A stretch of DNA of 20,770 nt, taken from positions 1 through 20,770 of the forward strand of contig JAWXTS010000026.1 in the NCBI GenBank assembly GCA_044433305.1, in the 5' to 3' direction. Below the pieces are notes generated by a model, which made no database searches, was not told where the DNA came from, and worked only from the letters and a program-made list of their open reading frames with translations. Position 1 is the first letter of the stretch. Every line of letters begins with the position of its first letter. The position numbers were made by a program, and so were the translations under genes. This DNA comes from JAWXTS01 sp044433305. GTDB lineage: Bacteria; Bacteroidota; Bacteroidia; Bacteroidales; Rikenellaceae. This document shows, in pieces, positions 6,288-14,416 of the stretch.

Positions 6288-7589
6288 ATGATAAAAGTAT
6301 TAAAATTCGGAGGAACATCCGTAGGCTCGGCCACAAACATGAGACAGGTGGCTGAAGTGATAATGGGCGAAGGCTCAAACATCACAGTACTCTCAGCAAT
6401 GTCTGGAACAACTGACGCTCTGGTCAAAATATCAGCTCTAGCAACCAACAACCAAAAGGACGAAATTCCAGCGGTTGTGGATATGCTAAGACAGAAATAT
6501 TCTACTTGCATCAGCGAACTACTTAAAGACGGTAGCGCGGCAATGCAGAAACTAGAGCAGACGTTATCTATTATAGAAGCTCAAGTTAGTGATTACAAAG
6601 AAAGCTACTCGGACAGAGTAATTCTTTCTCAGGGAGAGCTTCTTACATCTGCAATCTTCACCATGTACCTATGCGAGATGGGTGTTAAGACAGAACTTCT
6701 GAACGCTCCAAGTTTTATGCATATGGACTCTGAGAGCCGTGTTGACGTTAAGGCCCTAGAAGTGTCTCTTGCAGGTTTGGACATGAGCGGACAAACTAAG
6801 TATGTGACTCAAGGATTCATTGCCACAAACTGCCAAGATGAGATTGACAACCTAGGCCGTGGTGGTAGTGATTATAGTGCTGCTTTGATTGGTGCTGCCG
6901 TAAAAGCAAACGAGGTTCAGATATGGACAGACATCGACGGCATGCACAACAACGACCCACGTTATGTCGAGGGCACCTACCCTATACGCAATATCAGCTT
7001 TGACGAGGCGGCAGAGTTGGCTTACTTTGGAGCTAAGATTCTTCATCCTGCAACTATACAGCCATGTAAAGACCTTAACATCCCTGTGTACCTTAAAAAC
7101 ACTATGGACCCTAAGGCTGAGGGCACATGTATCTCTTTTGTCGAGAACCAAGAGCAGGACTTCCATGCTGTGGCGGCCAAAGACGGCATCACCGTTATCC
7201 GCATCTACTCGGCACGCATGCTTATGGCTTATGGTTTCTTGAGAAAGGTGTTCGAGATTTTCGAGCAACACAAGACTCCTATCGATATGATTACAACTTC
7301 CGAGGTTGCCGTGTCGCTTACCGTAGACAACGACACTCATGTTGACGAGATTGTCGAGGAGCTTAAGGCATTAGGCAAGGTTGAGATTGAGCGCGACAAT
7401 ACGATAGTATGTATCGTTGGCAGACTAGACCACGACCGTGTGGGGTTGGCCTCTAAAGTGTTTGAGTCATTGAATGACATTTCTGTGAAGATGATTTCTT
7501 ATGGTGCTAGCCATCGCTCACTAGCTCTACTTATCAGCAAAGAACATAAAATCGAAACCCTACGTTCACTCAACAAACACCTATTCTAG
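6288..7589 (+). CDS. lysC: Aspartokinase (aspartate 4-kinase), monofunctional
   Basis: 433 residues, within the normal range for monofunctional aspartokinases; no homoserine dehydrogenase part follows. The enzyme phosphorylates L-aspartate with ATP, the committed step to lysine, DAP, threonine and methionine. Visible motifs: KFGGTSVGS at the N-terminus (Lys6), LSQGELLTSAIF with Glu117, GRGGSDYSAAL (Ser194, Asp195) and IWTDIDGMHNNDPR, all of the amino-acid kinase fold. Residues from about 299 on form two ACT domains, including ITTSEVAVSLTVDN, the usual allosteric module, so feedback inhibition by lysine or threonine is likely. The ATG gives MIKVLKFGGTS, the standard family start. The stop is followed one base later by lysA, so translation is probably coupled. 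The ACT-like gene lies divergently upstream. Confidence 0.96.
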   Translation: MIKVLKFGGTSVGSATNMRQVAEVIMGEGSNITVLSAMSGTTDALVKISALATNNQKDEIPAVVDMLRQKYSTCISELLKDGSAAMQKLEQTLSIIEAQVSDYKESYSDRVILSQGELLTSAIFTMYLCEMGVKTELLNAPSFMHMDSESRVDVKALEVSLAGLDMSGQTKYVTQGFIATNCQDEIDNLGRGGSDYSAALIGAAVKANEVQIWTDIDGMHNNDPRYVEGTYPIRNISFDEAAELAYFGAKILHPATIQPCKDLNIPVYLKNTMDPKAEGTCISFVENQEQDFHAVAAKDGITVIRIYSARMLMAYGFLRKVFEIFEQHKTPIDMITTSEVAVSLTVDNDTHVDEIVEELKALGKVEIERDNTIVCIVGRLDHDRVGLASKVFESLNDISVKMISYGASHRSLALLISKEHKIETLRSLNKHLF

Positions 7590-7590
7590 T

Positions 7591-8742
7591 ATGAGCGCGA
7601 AAGATATGCTTGGCGAGTTCAAAAACCTGCCTACACCTTTTTATTATTACGATTTAGAGTTGCTTCGTGCCACGCTTGATGCTGTGAAACAAGGAGCTTC
7701 TAAATATAATTATAAGGTGCATTATGCAATAAAGGCTAATTTTGATCAGCGCGTACTAGAGGAAATATCATGTGCTGGATTCGGTGCCGACTGTGTAAGT
7801 GGCAACGAGATTAAGCACGCTATAAAATGTGGCTTTGCTCCGTCAGAGGTTGTTTTTGCAGGCGTTGGAAAGAGCGATTTGGAAATACACTATGCTCTTG
7901 AGCAGAAGATATTTTCTTTTAACTGCGAGTCGCTACAAGAACTTGAGGTTATAAATCATATTGCATCACAGAAGGCTTGCGTGGCAAACATAGCCCTTAG
8001 GATTAACCCAGATATAGATCCTAAGACTCATGCACACATATCTACGGGTAAGGCAGACAACAAATTCGGCATATCATACACCGAGGTTGATCAGGCCATA
8101 GCAAAGTTAGATTCTTTGAGCAACATCAATATCGTGGGGCTTCACTTTCATGTAGGCTCTCAGATACGTGATATGAGTGTTTTCGAAAAGTTGTGCTTGC
8201 GTATCAACCAAATCAAAGGTTGGTTTACCGAGCGTGGCATAGAGATAAAACATATCAACATGGGCGGCGGCCTAGGTATAGACTATGACAATCCTGACGC
8301 GGAGCCTATTCCTGACTTCGCTGCTCTATTCGATGTGGTGAATCAAAACCTAGAGGTAGAGGATGGCCAGACCGTGCATTTTGAGCTTGGACGTTCTATT
8401 GTTGGCCAGTGTGGCGAGCTTATAACGCGTGTGCTATATAATAAGACTACCGCATCGGGCAAGAATATTGTTATTGTTGATGCTGGCATGACAGACCTGT
8501 TGCGCCCAGCACTTTATGGCGCAAAACATAAAGTCGAGAACTTGAGTTCTGAAGCAGAGAGCAAGGTTTATACTGTTGTTGGTCCTATATGTGAATCATC
8601 TGATACCTTTGCCAAAGATGTAGAGCTTCCAGAGACTTCTAGGGGCGATATAATCACTATTCGCAGCGCAGGAGCATACGGCATGGCCATGGCTTCAAAC
8701 TATAATTTGCGAGATTTACCTAAATCTGTTTACTCTTTGTAG
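7591..8742 (+). CDS. lysA: Diaminopimelate decarboxylase
   Basis: 383 residues, a little shorter than the usual 400-420. It converts meso-diaminopimelate to L-lysine, a PLP-dependent step in the cytosol. PLP Lys48 lies in VHYAIKAN. Other family motifs are LHFHVGSQI (184-192), the phosphate-binding loop MGGGLGIDYD (224-233), and PICESSDTF with Cys334 and Glu335, which act from the partner subunit of the dimer, then GAYGMAMASNYN near the end. The usual EPGR motif reads FELGR here (265-268 ELGR); from memory this Pro-to-Leu form occurs in other Bacteroidales. These residues favour DAP decarboxylase over ornithine or arginine decarboxylases, as does the position one base after lysC. The two enzymes are the first and last steps of the lysine branch; the middle steps are not in the window. 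Confidence 0.95.
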   Translation: MSAKDMLGEFKNLPTPFYYYDLELLRATLDAVKQGASKYNYKVHYAIKANFDQRVLEEISCAGFGADCVSGNEIKHAIKCGFAPSEVVFAGVGKSDLEIHYALEQKIFSFNCESLQELEVINHIASQKACVANIALRINPDIDPKTHAHISTGKADNKFGISYTEVDQAIAKLDSLSNINIVGLHFHVGSQIRDMSVFEKLCLRINQIKGWFTERGIEIKHINMGGGLGIDYDNPDAEPIPDFAALFDVVNQNLEVEDGQTVHFELGRSIVGQCGELITRVLYNKTTASGKNIVIVDAGMTDLLRPALYGAKHKVENLSSEAESKVYTVVGPICESSDTFAKDVELPETSRGDIITIRSAGAYGMAMASNYNLRDLPKSVYSL

Positions 8743-8762
8743 GCTGAGTGTGTAATATTCTG

Positions 8763-8782
8763 CAAAGTTTTTTGTAACTTTG
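8763..8782 (+). promoter_or_regulatory. Alternative hairpin and -7-like box upstream of the lysA-pheT terminator
   Basis: CAAAGTT (8763-8769) pairs perfectly with AACTTTG (8776-8782) over a 6-nt loop. The second arm is also the 5' arm of the terminator below, so the two hairpins exclude each other, as in an anti-terminator arrangement. The same bases contain TAACTTTG (8775-8782), an exact -7 match 88 bp before pheT, but no -33 box is present at the right spacing. Which reading is real cannot be decided by eye. Confidence 0.35.
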
Positions 8783-8822
8783 AGCGCATTTTCGGATGTC
8801 GTTCAAAGTTTTTTTATTTTTA
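8776..8822 (+). terminator. Intrinsic terminator between lysA and pheT
   Basis: AACTTTGAGCGCAT (8776-8789) pairs with ATGTCGTTCAAAGTT (8796-8810) with one G-U, one bulged T and a 6-nt loop, followed by a long T-rich tract TTTTTATTTTTA. It lies 33 bp after the lysA stop and separates lysC-lysA from pheT-guaA. Confidence 0.8.
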
Positions 8823-8870
8823 GCGATATCCAACAGCATGAAATACAGATTATAATAAATACACATAGAT

Positions 8871-11327
8871 ATGAAAATTTCGTTAAACTGGCTTAAAGAA
8901 TATATCAAAACAGATCTTTCTGCCGAACGTATATCACAGATTCTTACTGACATAGGTCTTGAGGTCGAGGGCTTTGAGACAATAGAAAGTATTCGCGGAG
9001 GACTTGAGGGTGTTGTTATCGGACACGTTCTAACTAAAGAGAAACACCCAGATGCCGACAAGCTAAATGTTACTACGGTAGATGTTGGCGCGGGCGAGCC
9101 TCTTCAGATTGTTTGTGGCGCACCTAACGTTGATGCAGGACAGAAAGTTGTTGTTGCAACAATAGGCTGCACGCTATACCCTACTGGCGAGCAGGAAGGA
9201 TTTAAAATCAAGAAAAGTAAGATTCGTGGCATCGAGTCTTTTGGTATGATATGCGCCGAAGACGAGATTGGCCTAGGAGCTAGCCATGCAGGTATCATGG
9301 TTTTGGACGATAGCGCACAAGTGGGTATGCCAGCCAAGCAACACTTCAACCTTCAGGACGACGCGTTGCTAGAGATTGGACTTACTCCTAACCGCATTGA
9401 TGCTGCATCTCACTATGGTGTTGCTCGCGACTTAGCGGCCTACCTTAACTACATGAACATGGAGCATGAGTTGGTTTTGCCAGAGCTTACAAGCCTAGAC
9501 AATCCTACTGTTGAACCTATCAAGATAGATGTAAATAACACCGAGGCTGCACCAAAATACATGGGTATCACTATCCGTGGCGTTAAGGTTGCTCCATCAC
9601 CAGAGTGGCTTCAGGGTAGACTACGCTCGATAGGTCTAAACCCTATAAATAACATTGTCGACATCACTAACTTCATCCTTTTTGAACTTGGACAGCCTTT
9701 GCATGCTTTCGATGCCGCAAAGATTGAAGGAGATAAGATTGTTGTTCGCACGTGCGATGATGGTGCCAACTTTGTTACTTTGGACGGTGTAGAGCGCAAG
9801 CTTAGCGACAAAGACCTTATGATATGCAACGCTTCTAAAGCTATGTGTATCGCAGGTGTGTTTGGTGGACTAGAGTCTGGCGTAACCGAGCAGACAACAG
9901 ATATTTTCATCGAGAGTGCTTACTTCAACCCAGTGTGGGTACGTAAGACTGCTAAACGCCACGGCCTTAGCACTGACGCCTCTTTCCGTTATGAGCGCGG
10001 TATAGACCCAAACATAACAGCTTACGCGCTTAAGCGTGCTGCCGAGCTTGTTCTTAGCATTGCTGGTGGCGAGTACTCTACTATCGAGACTGGCAGCTGC
10101 ACAGAGTTTGCTCCTTTCGAGTTCGACTTCTCTATATCTAGAGCACAGCGACTCATTGGTAAGGAGATAGCTCCAGAAGACATAAAAGCTATTATCAAAT
10201 CACTAGAGATAGAAATCAAAGAGGATAGCGACGACGTACTTAAGGTTGCTGTTCCTCAGTACCGTGTTGATGTGAGACGCGAGGCCGACCTTGTCGAGGA
10301 CGTGCTACGTATCTATGGCTACAACAATATAGAGATACCTCAACATGTAAACTCTACTTTGTCTTATGCTCCAAATCCAGACAAAGACAAAATACAAAAC
10401 ATAATCTCTAACTTGCTTACAAACAATGGCTTCAATGAGATTATGAGCAACTCGCTTACCAAGGCAAGCTACTACGAGGGCCTAGAGTCTTACAAAGCAG
10501 ACAACAGCGTTAAGATACTTAATCCACTTAGCAACGAGCTTAACGTTATGCGTCAGACCCTACTGTTCAACACATTGGAAGCTGTTGCACTAAACGCTAG
10601 TCACCGTAATGCAAACCTTAAAATTTATGAGTTTGGTAACTGCTATAACTACAACAGCTCTAAGGTTGAACTTGGCGGACTTAAGCCATACAGCCAGCAG
10701 GCGCGCTTGTCTATTGCCATCACAGGTGATAGCGGTCGCACATCATGGAACTCAAAGGCTCAGCGTAGCGACTTCTTTACACTTAAAGGCGCAGCCGAGA
10801 AAGTACTTGCTCGCTTTGGTGTAGACCTTATGACAGCTGTCTGCACTCCACTAGAGAGTGACCTTTATAGCGAAGCTGTTAGCTTCAAGGTTCATGGTAA
10901 GCAGCTATTCGAGATGGGTGTTGTCGCTAAGAAGATGCGCAATATGTTCGACATTAAGGCTGATGTTTATTTCCTTGAGATGAACTTCGATGCCATGCTT
11001 AACTTGAGCAAGAGCAATAAAGTTGCAGTTAAGGAGCTTCCGAAATATCCAGACGTGAGACGCGATTTGGCTATGTTGGTAGATAAGAGCGTTGACTTTG
11101 CTAAACTTCGTTCTGTGGCCTTTGCAACAGAGAAGAAGCTACTTAAAAGTGTATCGCTGTTCGATGTTTATGAGGGAGACAAACTACCAGAGGGTAAGAA
11201 GTCTTATGCTCTGAACTTTGTTTTGGCCGACAGCACAAAAACGCTTACCGACAACGACATTGACAAAACAATGAAATCACTTATCGCTCAGTTTGAACGT
11301 CAGACTGGTGCTCAAATACGTAGTTAA
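8871..11327 (+). CDS. pheT: Phenylalanyl-tRNA synthetase beta subunit
   Basis: 818 residues, a normal full length for bacterial PheT. It forms the alpha2-beta2 enzyme that charges tRNA-Phe; the catalytic alpha subunit (pheS) is not in this window. The start MKISLNWLKEYI is standard. Domains in order: N-terminal coil and tRNA-binding OB fold (about 40-155, with HPDADKLNVTTVDVG and IVCGAPNVDAGQ), the B3/B4 editing domain in the middle (with NNIVDITNFILFELGQPLHA), the B5 domain and catalytic-like core (YRVDVRREADLVEDVLRIYG around residue 463), and the C-terminal ferredoxin-like anticodon-binding domain from about residue 724 (KYPDVRRDLAMLVDKS). guaA follows after 15 bp. The separation of pheS and pheT is common in Bacteroidota. 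Confidence 0.97.
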   Translation: MKISLNWLKEYIKTDLSAERISQILTDIGLEVEGFETIESIRGGLEGVVIGHVLTKEKHPDADKLNVTTVDVGAGEPLQIVCGAPNVDAGQKVVVATIGCTLYPTGEQEGFKIKKSKIRGIESFGMICAEDEIGLGASHAGIMVLDDSAQVGMPAKQHFNLQDDALLEIGLTPNRIDAASHYGVARDLAAYLNYMNMEHELVLPELTSLDNPTVEPIKIDVNNTEAAPKYMGITIRGVKVAPSPEWLQGRLRSIGLNPINNIVDITNFILFELGQPLHAFDAAKIEGDKIVVRTCDDGANFVTLDGVERKLSDKDLMICNASKAMCIAGVFGGLESGVTEQTTDIFIESAYFNPVWVRKTAKRHGLSTDASFRYERGIDPNITAYALKRAAELVLSIAGGEYSTIETGSCTEFAPFEFDFSISRAQRLIGKEIAPEDIKAIIKSLEIEIKEDSDDVLKVAVPQYRVDVRREADLVEDVLRIYGYNNIEIPQHVNSTLSYAPNPDKDKIQNIISNLLTNNGFNEIMSNSLTKASYYEGLESYKADNSVKILNPLSNELNVMRQTLLFNTLEAVALNASHRNANLKIYEFGNCYNYNSSKVELGGLKPYSQQARLSIAITGDSGRTSWNSKAQRSDFFTLKGAAEKVLARFGVDLMTAVCTPLESDLYSEAVSFKVHGKQLFEMGVVAKKMRNMFDIKADVYFLEMNFDAMLNLSKSNKVAVKELPKYPDVRRDLAMLVDKSVDFAKLRSVAFATEKKLLKSVSLFDVYEGDKLPEGKKSYALNFVLADSTKTLTDNDIDKTMKSLIAQFERQTGAQIRS

Positions 11328-11342
11328 TAAACCCACATTATA

Positions 11343-12872
11343 ATGCAGGAAAAAATATTAATCTTAGATTTTGGGTCTCAATATACTCAGCTTATAGCTC
11401 GCAGAGTGCGTGAGCTAAATGTATATTGTGAGATACACCCTTTTAATCACTATCCAGAGATCGACTCGTCGGTTAAAGGTGTTATCCTTTCTGGTAGCCC
11501 TTGCTCTGTGCGTGATGAAAATGCACCTCAGATAGACCTTAGCCAGATTAAAGGCACGTTGCCTTTGCTAGGTGTTTGCTATGGTGCTCAGTACCTAGCC
11601 CACAACTTTGGAGGCGAGGTTAAGGCATCTTCAACACGTGAGTATGGACGTGCCATGCTATCTAAAGTTGAAGCCGACAATATCCTTATAGCTTCTTTGT
11701 CTGAGCAGTCTCAGGTATGGATGTCTCATGGAGATACGATAGTTAGCATTCCTGATAGCTACAAGATTATTGCTAGTACCGAGAGTGTTCCTGTTGCAGC
11801 CTACAAGATTGAGGGCGAGCAAACATGGGGCATACAGTTTCACCCAGAGGTGTATCACTCTAGCGAGGGTACTCAACTACTAAGCAACTTTGTGTGTGGC
11901 GTGTGTGGTTGTGTTCAAGATTGGACGCCTGCCTCGTTTGTTGAAACTACGGTTAACTCTCTTCGCGAGCAGCTTAAGGATGACAAGGTTGTTCTTGGTC
12001 TTTCGGGTGGTGTTGACTCTTCTGTTGCAGCCGAGTTGTTGCATAAGGCAATAGGCAAGAACCTAATTTGTATCTTTGTTGATATGGGTCTTTTGCGCAA
12101 GAATGAATTTGAAGATGTATTGATGTCTTATGAGTCTATGGGACTTAACGTTATAGGTGTTCGTGCCGCAGATAAGTTCTTGGGCGATTTGAAAGGAGTA
12201 ACAGACCCTGAACTAAAACGCAAGAGCATAGGCAAGAACTTTATCGAGGTCTTTGACGAGGAGGCTCAGAAGCTTACCGATGTACGCTGGCTTGCACAGG
12301 GCACTATCTACCCTGACGTTATTGAGTCTTTGTCTGTTAATGGCCCTTCGGCAACCATCAAATCTCACCACAACGTAGGAGGATTGCCAGAGAAGATGAA
12401 CCTTAAGATAGTAGAGCCACTACGCCTACTATTCAAAGATGAGGTTCGTCGTGTTGGTCGCCAGATGGAGCTTCCAGAGAACATACTTAACCGTCACCCT
12501 TTCCCAGGCCCAGGTCTAGGAATCCGTATCTTGGGTGAGGTTACAGCCGAGAAAGTGGCTATCTTGCAAGATGCCGACAAGATATTTATTGATTCACTAA
12601 AAGAATCAGGCCTTTATGACGATGTATGGCAGGCAGGCGTAATGTTGCTTCCTGTGCAGTCTGTTGGTGTTATGGGCGATGAGCGCACTTACGAGAGCTG
12701 CGTTGCTCTTCGTGCAGTGACCTCTACCGATGGTATGACAGCCGACTGGGTTCATTTGCCATACGAGTTCTTGGCTAAGGTCTCTAACGAGATAATTAAC
12801 AAGGTCAGGGGAATCAACCGCGTAGTCTACGATATAAGTTCTAAACCACCAGCAACTATCGAGTGGGAATAA
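11343..12872 (+). CDS. guaA: GMP synthase (glutamine-hydrolysing)
   Basis: 509 residues, the normal length for the fused two-domain enzyme. It aminates XMP to GMP with ATP and glutamine. The N-terminal class I glutamine amidotransferase domain has its nucleophile in LGVCYGAQYLAHNFGG (Cys79) and the rest of the triad in IQFHPEVYHS (His167, Glu169). The ATP-pyrophosphatase domain has its P-loop in VVLGLSGGVDSSVAAE (SGGVDS 221-226). The C-terminal dimerisation domain holds HPFPGPGLGIRILGE and ends VVYDISSKPPATIEWE, the usual XMP-binding tail. The gene follows pheT by 15 bp and probably shares its transcript; a very strong terminator follows. No feature is missing. Confidence 0.98.
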   Translation: MQEKILILDFGSQYTQLIARRVRELNVYCEIHPFNHYPEIDSSVKGVILSGSPCSVRDENAPQIDLSQIKGTLPLLGVCYGAQYLAHNFGGEVKASSTREYGRAMLSKVEADNILIASLSEQSQVWMSHGDTIVSIPDSYKIIASTESVPVAAYKIEGEQTWGIQFHPEVYHSSEGTQLLSNFVCGVCGCVQDWTPASFVETTVNSLREQLKDDKVVLGLSGGVDSSVAAELLHKAIGKNLICIFVDMGLLRKNEFEDVLMSYESMGLNVIGVRAADKFLGDLKGVTDPELKRKSIGKNFIEVFDEEAQKLTDVRWLAQGTIYPDVIESLSVNGPSATIKSHHNVGGLPEKMNLKIVEPLRLLFKDEVRRVGRQMELPENILNRHPFPGPGLGIRILGEVTAEKVAILQDADKIFIDSLKESGLYDDVWQAGVMLLPVQSVGVMGDERTYESCVALRAVTSTDGMTADWVHLPYEFLAKVSNEIINKVRGINRVVYDISSKPPATIEWE

Positions 12873-12883
12873 CAAAAACTAAT

Positions 12884-12934
12884 GTAGCCTAAGGGACGCA
12901 AATATTAATTGTCCTTTAGGCTACGTGGTTTTTT
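12884..12934 (+). terminator. Strong intrinsic terminator after guaA
   Basis: GTAGCCTAAGGGAC (12884-12897) pairs with GTCCTTTAGGCTAC (12911-12924): 14 bp with one G-U, 13-nt loop, then GTGG and six T. Upstream AAAAAC can extend the pairing with GGTTTTT across a small internal loop. It begins 11 bp after the guaA stop. Confidence 0.9.
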
Positions 12935-12965
12935 ATGTGAATTTATCAATCAACAACAATACCAA

Positions 12966-14312
12966 GTGAACAAAACATTTGCAATAGACAACAAGCTTGC
13001 CACAGAGAAAATCTCTAAGCTGTTGTTAATGTACTCCATACCTTCGGTCATAGGTATGGTTGCTACATCTATATATAATATCGTCGACCGTATCTTCATT
13101 GGACAGGGTGTTGGAGCCATGGCCATTTCTGGCCTTACGCTGACCTTCCCGCTGATGAATATCATAACAGCCATAGGTACGTTGATAGGTGTTGGAGCTG
13201 CCTCGCGATTGTCCATAGTGCTAGGCATGAATGACATTAAGTGGGCGCGCAACATCACGGCTCATACTCTGATGCTCACATTCTTTATGTCTGCTGTTAC
13301 GGTTACGGGAATGATGTTATTTCTAGAGGACATACTCTTGCTCTTTGGAGGTAGCGAGCAAACCATCCCCTATGCCATGCGCTATTTGCATATAGTGCTT
13401 CCGGGTAGTGTGTTCACCAACCTTTGTTATAGCTTTAGTAATATGATGCGTGCCTCGGGCAACCCACGCAAGGCCATGTATGCCATATTGCTTGGTGTGT
13501 CTATAAATATTATCTTGGACCCTATATTTATCTTTGTCTTTGACATGGGTATTCGAGGTGCTGCCATAGCCACTGTAATCTCTATGTTTATCGGCGGAGT
13601 CTTTGCAATATCTCATTTTATGAATCCTAAGCAGGTTGTGCGATTCACAGCCAAGAGCTTTGCCATTAAGAAGTATATCATATTCAATATCTTGTCTATT
13701 GGTGCAGCTCCCTTTATTGTGAATCTTGCAAGTGCTGGTGTTGCAGGCGTTATTAATATGCAACTCATGAAACATGGAGGCGATTTATCTGTTGGTGCCT
13801 TTGGCATTATCAACTCTTACCTATTTATCATAGTGATGTCTGTTGTGGGTGTTGCTAATGGCATGCAGCCTATCGTTGGTTTCAACTTTGGTGCGGGTCT
13901 TAACCACCGTGTTATTGATGCGTTTAAGTTAACGGTTAGGGTTAGTACAGTGATAGTTTCCATTGGGTTCATTTTGTGTCAGCTATGCCCAAGGCTACTT
14001 TCTCAAGGCTTTACTTCTGATGCCGAGCTGTTGGACATCACCACACAAGGCCTACGAATTGCTACATTGGTTTTTCCAATAATAGGTTTTCAGGTAGTTT
14101 CGGGTGTGTTCTTTCAGGCTATTAGTCGTGCTAAGCAGGCTATCTTCATTAGTCTTACGCGTCAGATACTTTTCCTTATACCGTGTATATTGGTTTTGTC
14201 TCATTACTTTGGCATTATAGGTATTTGGGCTTCGATAGCAGCATCTGATTTATTATCTAGTTTGGTGACATATATTGTGCTTAGAAAAGAGCTTGTAAAG
14301 CTCAAAAGCTAG
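12966..14312 (+). CDS. MATE-family multidrug/cation exporter
   Basis: 448 residues from the GTG at 12966, the normal size for this family; about twelve transmembrane segments in two homologous halves. The N-terminal half has LLLMYSIPSVIGMVATSIYN and IVDRIFIGQGVGAMAISGLT, typical of the MepA/DinF-like MATE branch, with an Asp in the first-helix region (VDRIFIG) and GASRL-type residues (GVGAASRLSIVLG). MATE proteins export cationic drugs, dyes or metabolites using Na+ or H+. I chose GTG 12966 (VNKTFAIDNKLATEKISKLL) because the longer frame can only start at a TTG at 12909, inside the guaA terminator, and because no in-frame ATG occurs before the first membrane helix. The gene is isolated by terminators on both sides and substrates are unknown. 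Confidence 0.9.
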   Translation: MNKTFAIDNKLATEKISKLLLMYSIPSVIGMVATSIYNIVDRIFIGQGVGAMAISGLTLTFPLMNIITAIGTLIGVGAASRLSIVLGMNDIKWARNITAHTLMLTFFMSAVTVTGMMLFLEDILLLFGGSEQTIPYAMRYLHIVLPGSVFTNLCYSFSNMMRASGNPRKAMYAILLGVSINIILDPIFIFVFDMGIRGAAIATVISMFIGGVFAISHFMNPKQVVRFTAKSFAIKKYIIFNILSIGAAPFIVNLASAGVAGVINMQLMKHGGDLSVGAFGIINSYLFIIVMSVVGVANGMQPIVGFNFGAGLNHRVIDAFKLTVRVSTVIVSIGFILCQLCPRLLSQGFTSDAELLDITTQGLRIATLVFPIIGFQVVSGVFFQAISRAKQAIFISLTRQILFLIPCILVLSHYFGIIGIWASIAASDLLSSLVTYIVLRKELVKLKS

Positions 14313-14332
14313 TTTCTAGATGAACTTATATT

Positions 14333-14371
14333 AGGCTAACAATCGAGAGGTTGTTAGCCTTTCTTGTTTTT
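14333..14371 (+). terminator. Intrinsic terminator after the MATE gene
   Basis: AGGCTAACAA (14333-14342) pairs perfectly with TTGTTAGCCT (14351-14360), 8-nt loop, followed by the T-rich TTCTTGTTTTT. It lies 20 bp after the MATE stop. Confidence 0.88.
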
Positions 14372-14416
14372 GTTGGTATGTTTTTTGTTTTTAGAGCAGG
14401 CAAAAACATATTATAT

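Noticed and set aside
6170..6511. Minus-strand open frame across the lysC start
   Set aside because: It would span the lysC promoter region and the conserved N-terminus of LysC; no similarity to known proteins and no plausible promoter.
6852..7340. Long antisense open frame (162 codons) inside lysC
   Set aside because: It lies wholly opposite a well-conserved enzyme gene and its product has no recognisable domain; the frame is a by-product of lysC codon use.
7591..8742. ELGR instead of EPGR in LysA as an inactivating change
   Set aside because: Arg268 and all other active-site motifs are present, and I recall the same substitution in other Bacteroidales enzymes, so it looks like a lineage trait.
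8720..9061. Minus-strand open frame between lysA and pheT
   Set aside because: It runs through the terminator and the conserved 5' end of pheT; no domain seen.
6288..12872. lysC-lysA-pheT-guaA as one novel functional system
   Set aside because: A terminator separates lysA from pheT and the genes are standard biosynthesis and translation enzymes; adjacency alone does not make a system.
13323..13775. Antisense open frame (150 codons) inside the MATE gene
   Set aside because: His/Lys/Thr-rich product typical of the reverse of membrane-protein coding DNA; fully overlapped by the real gene.
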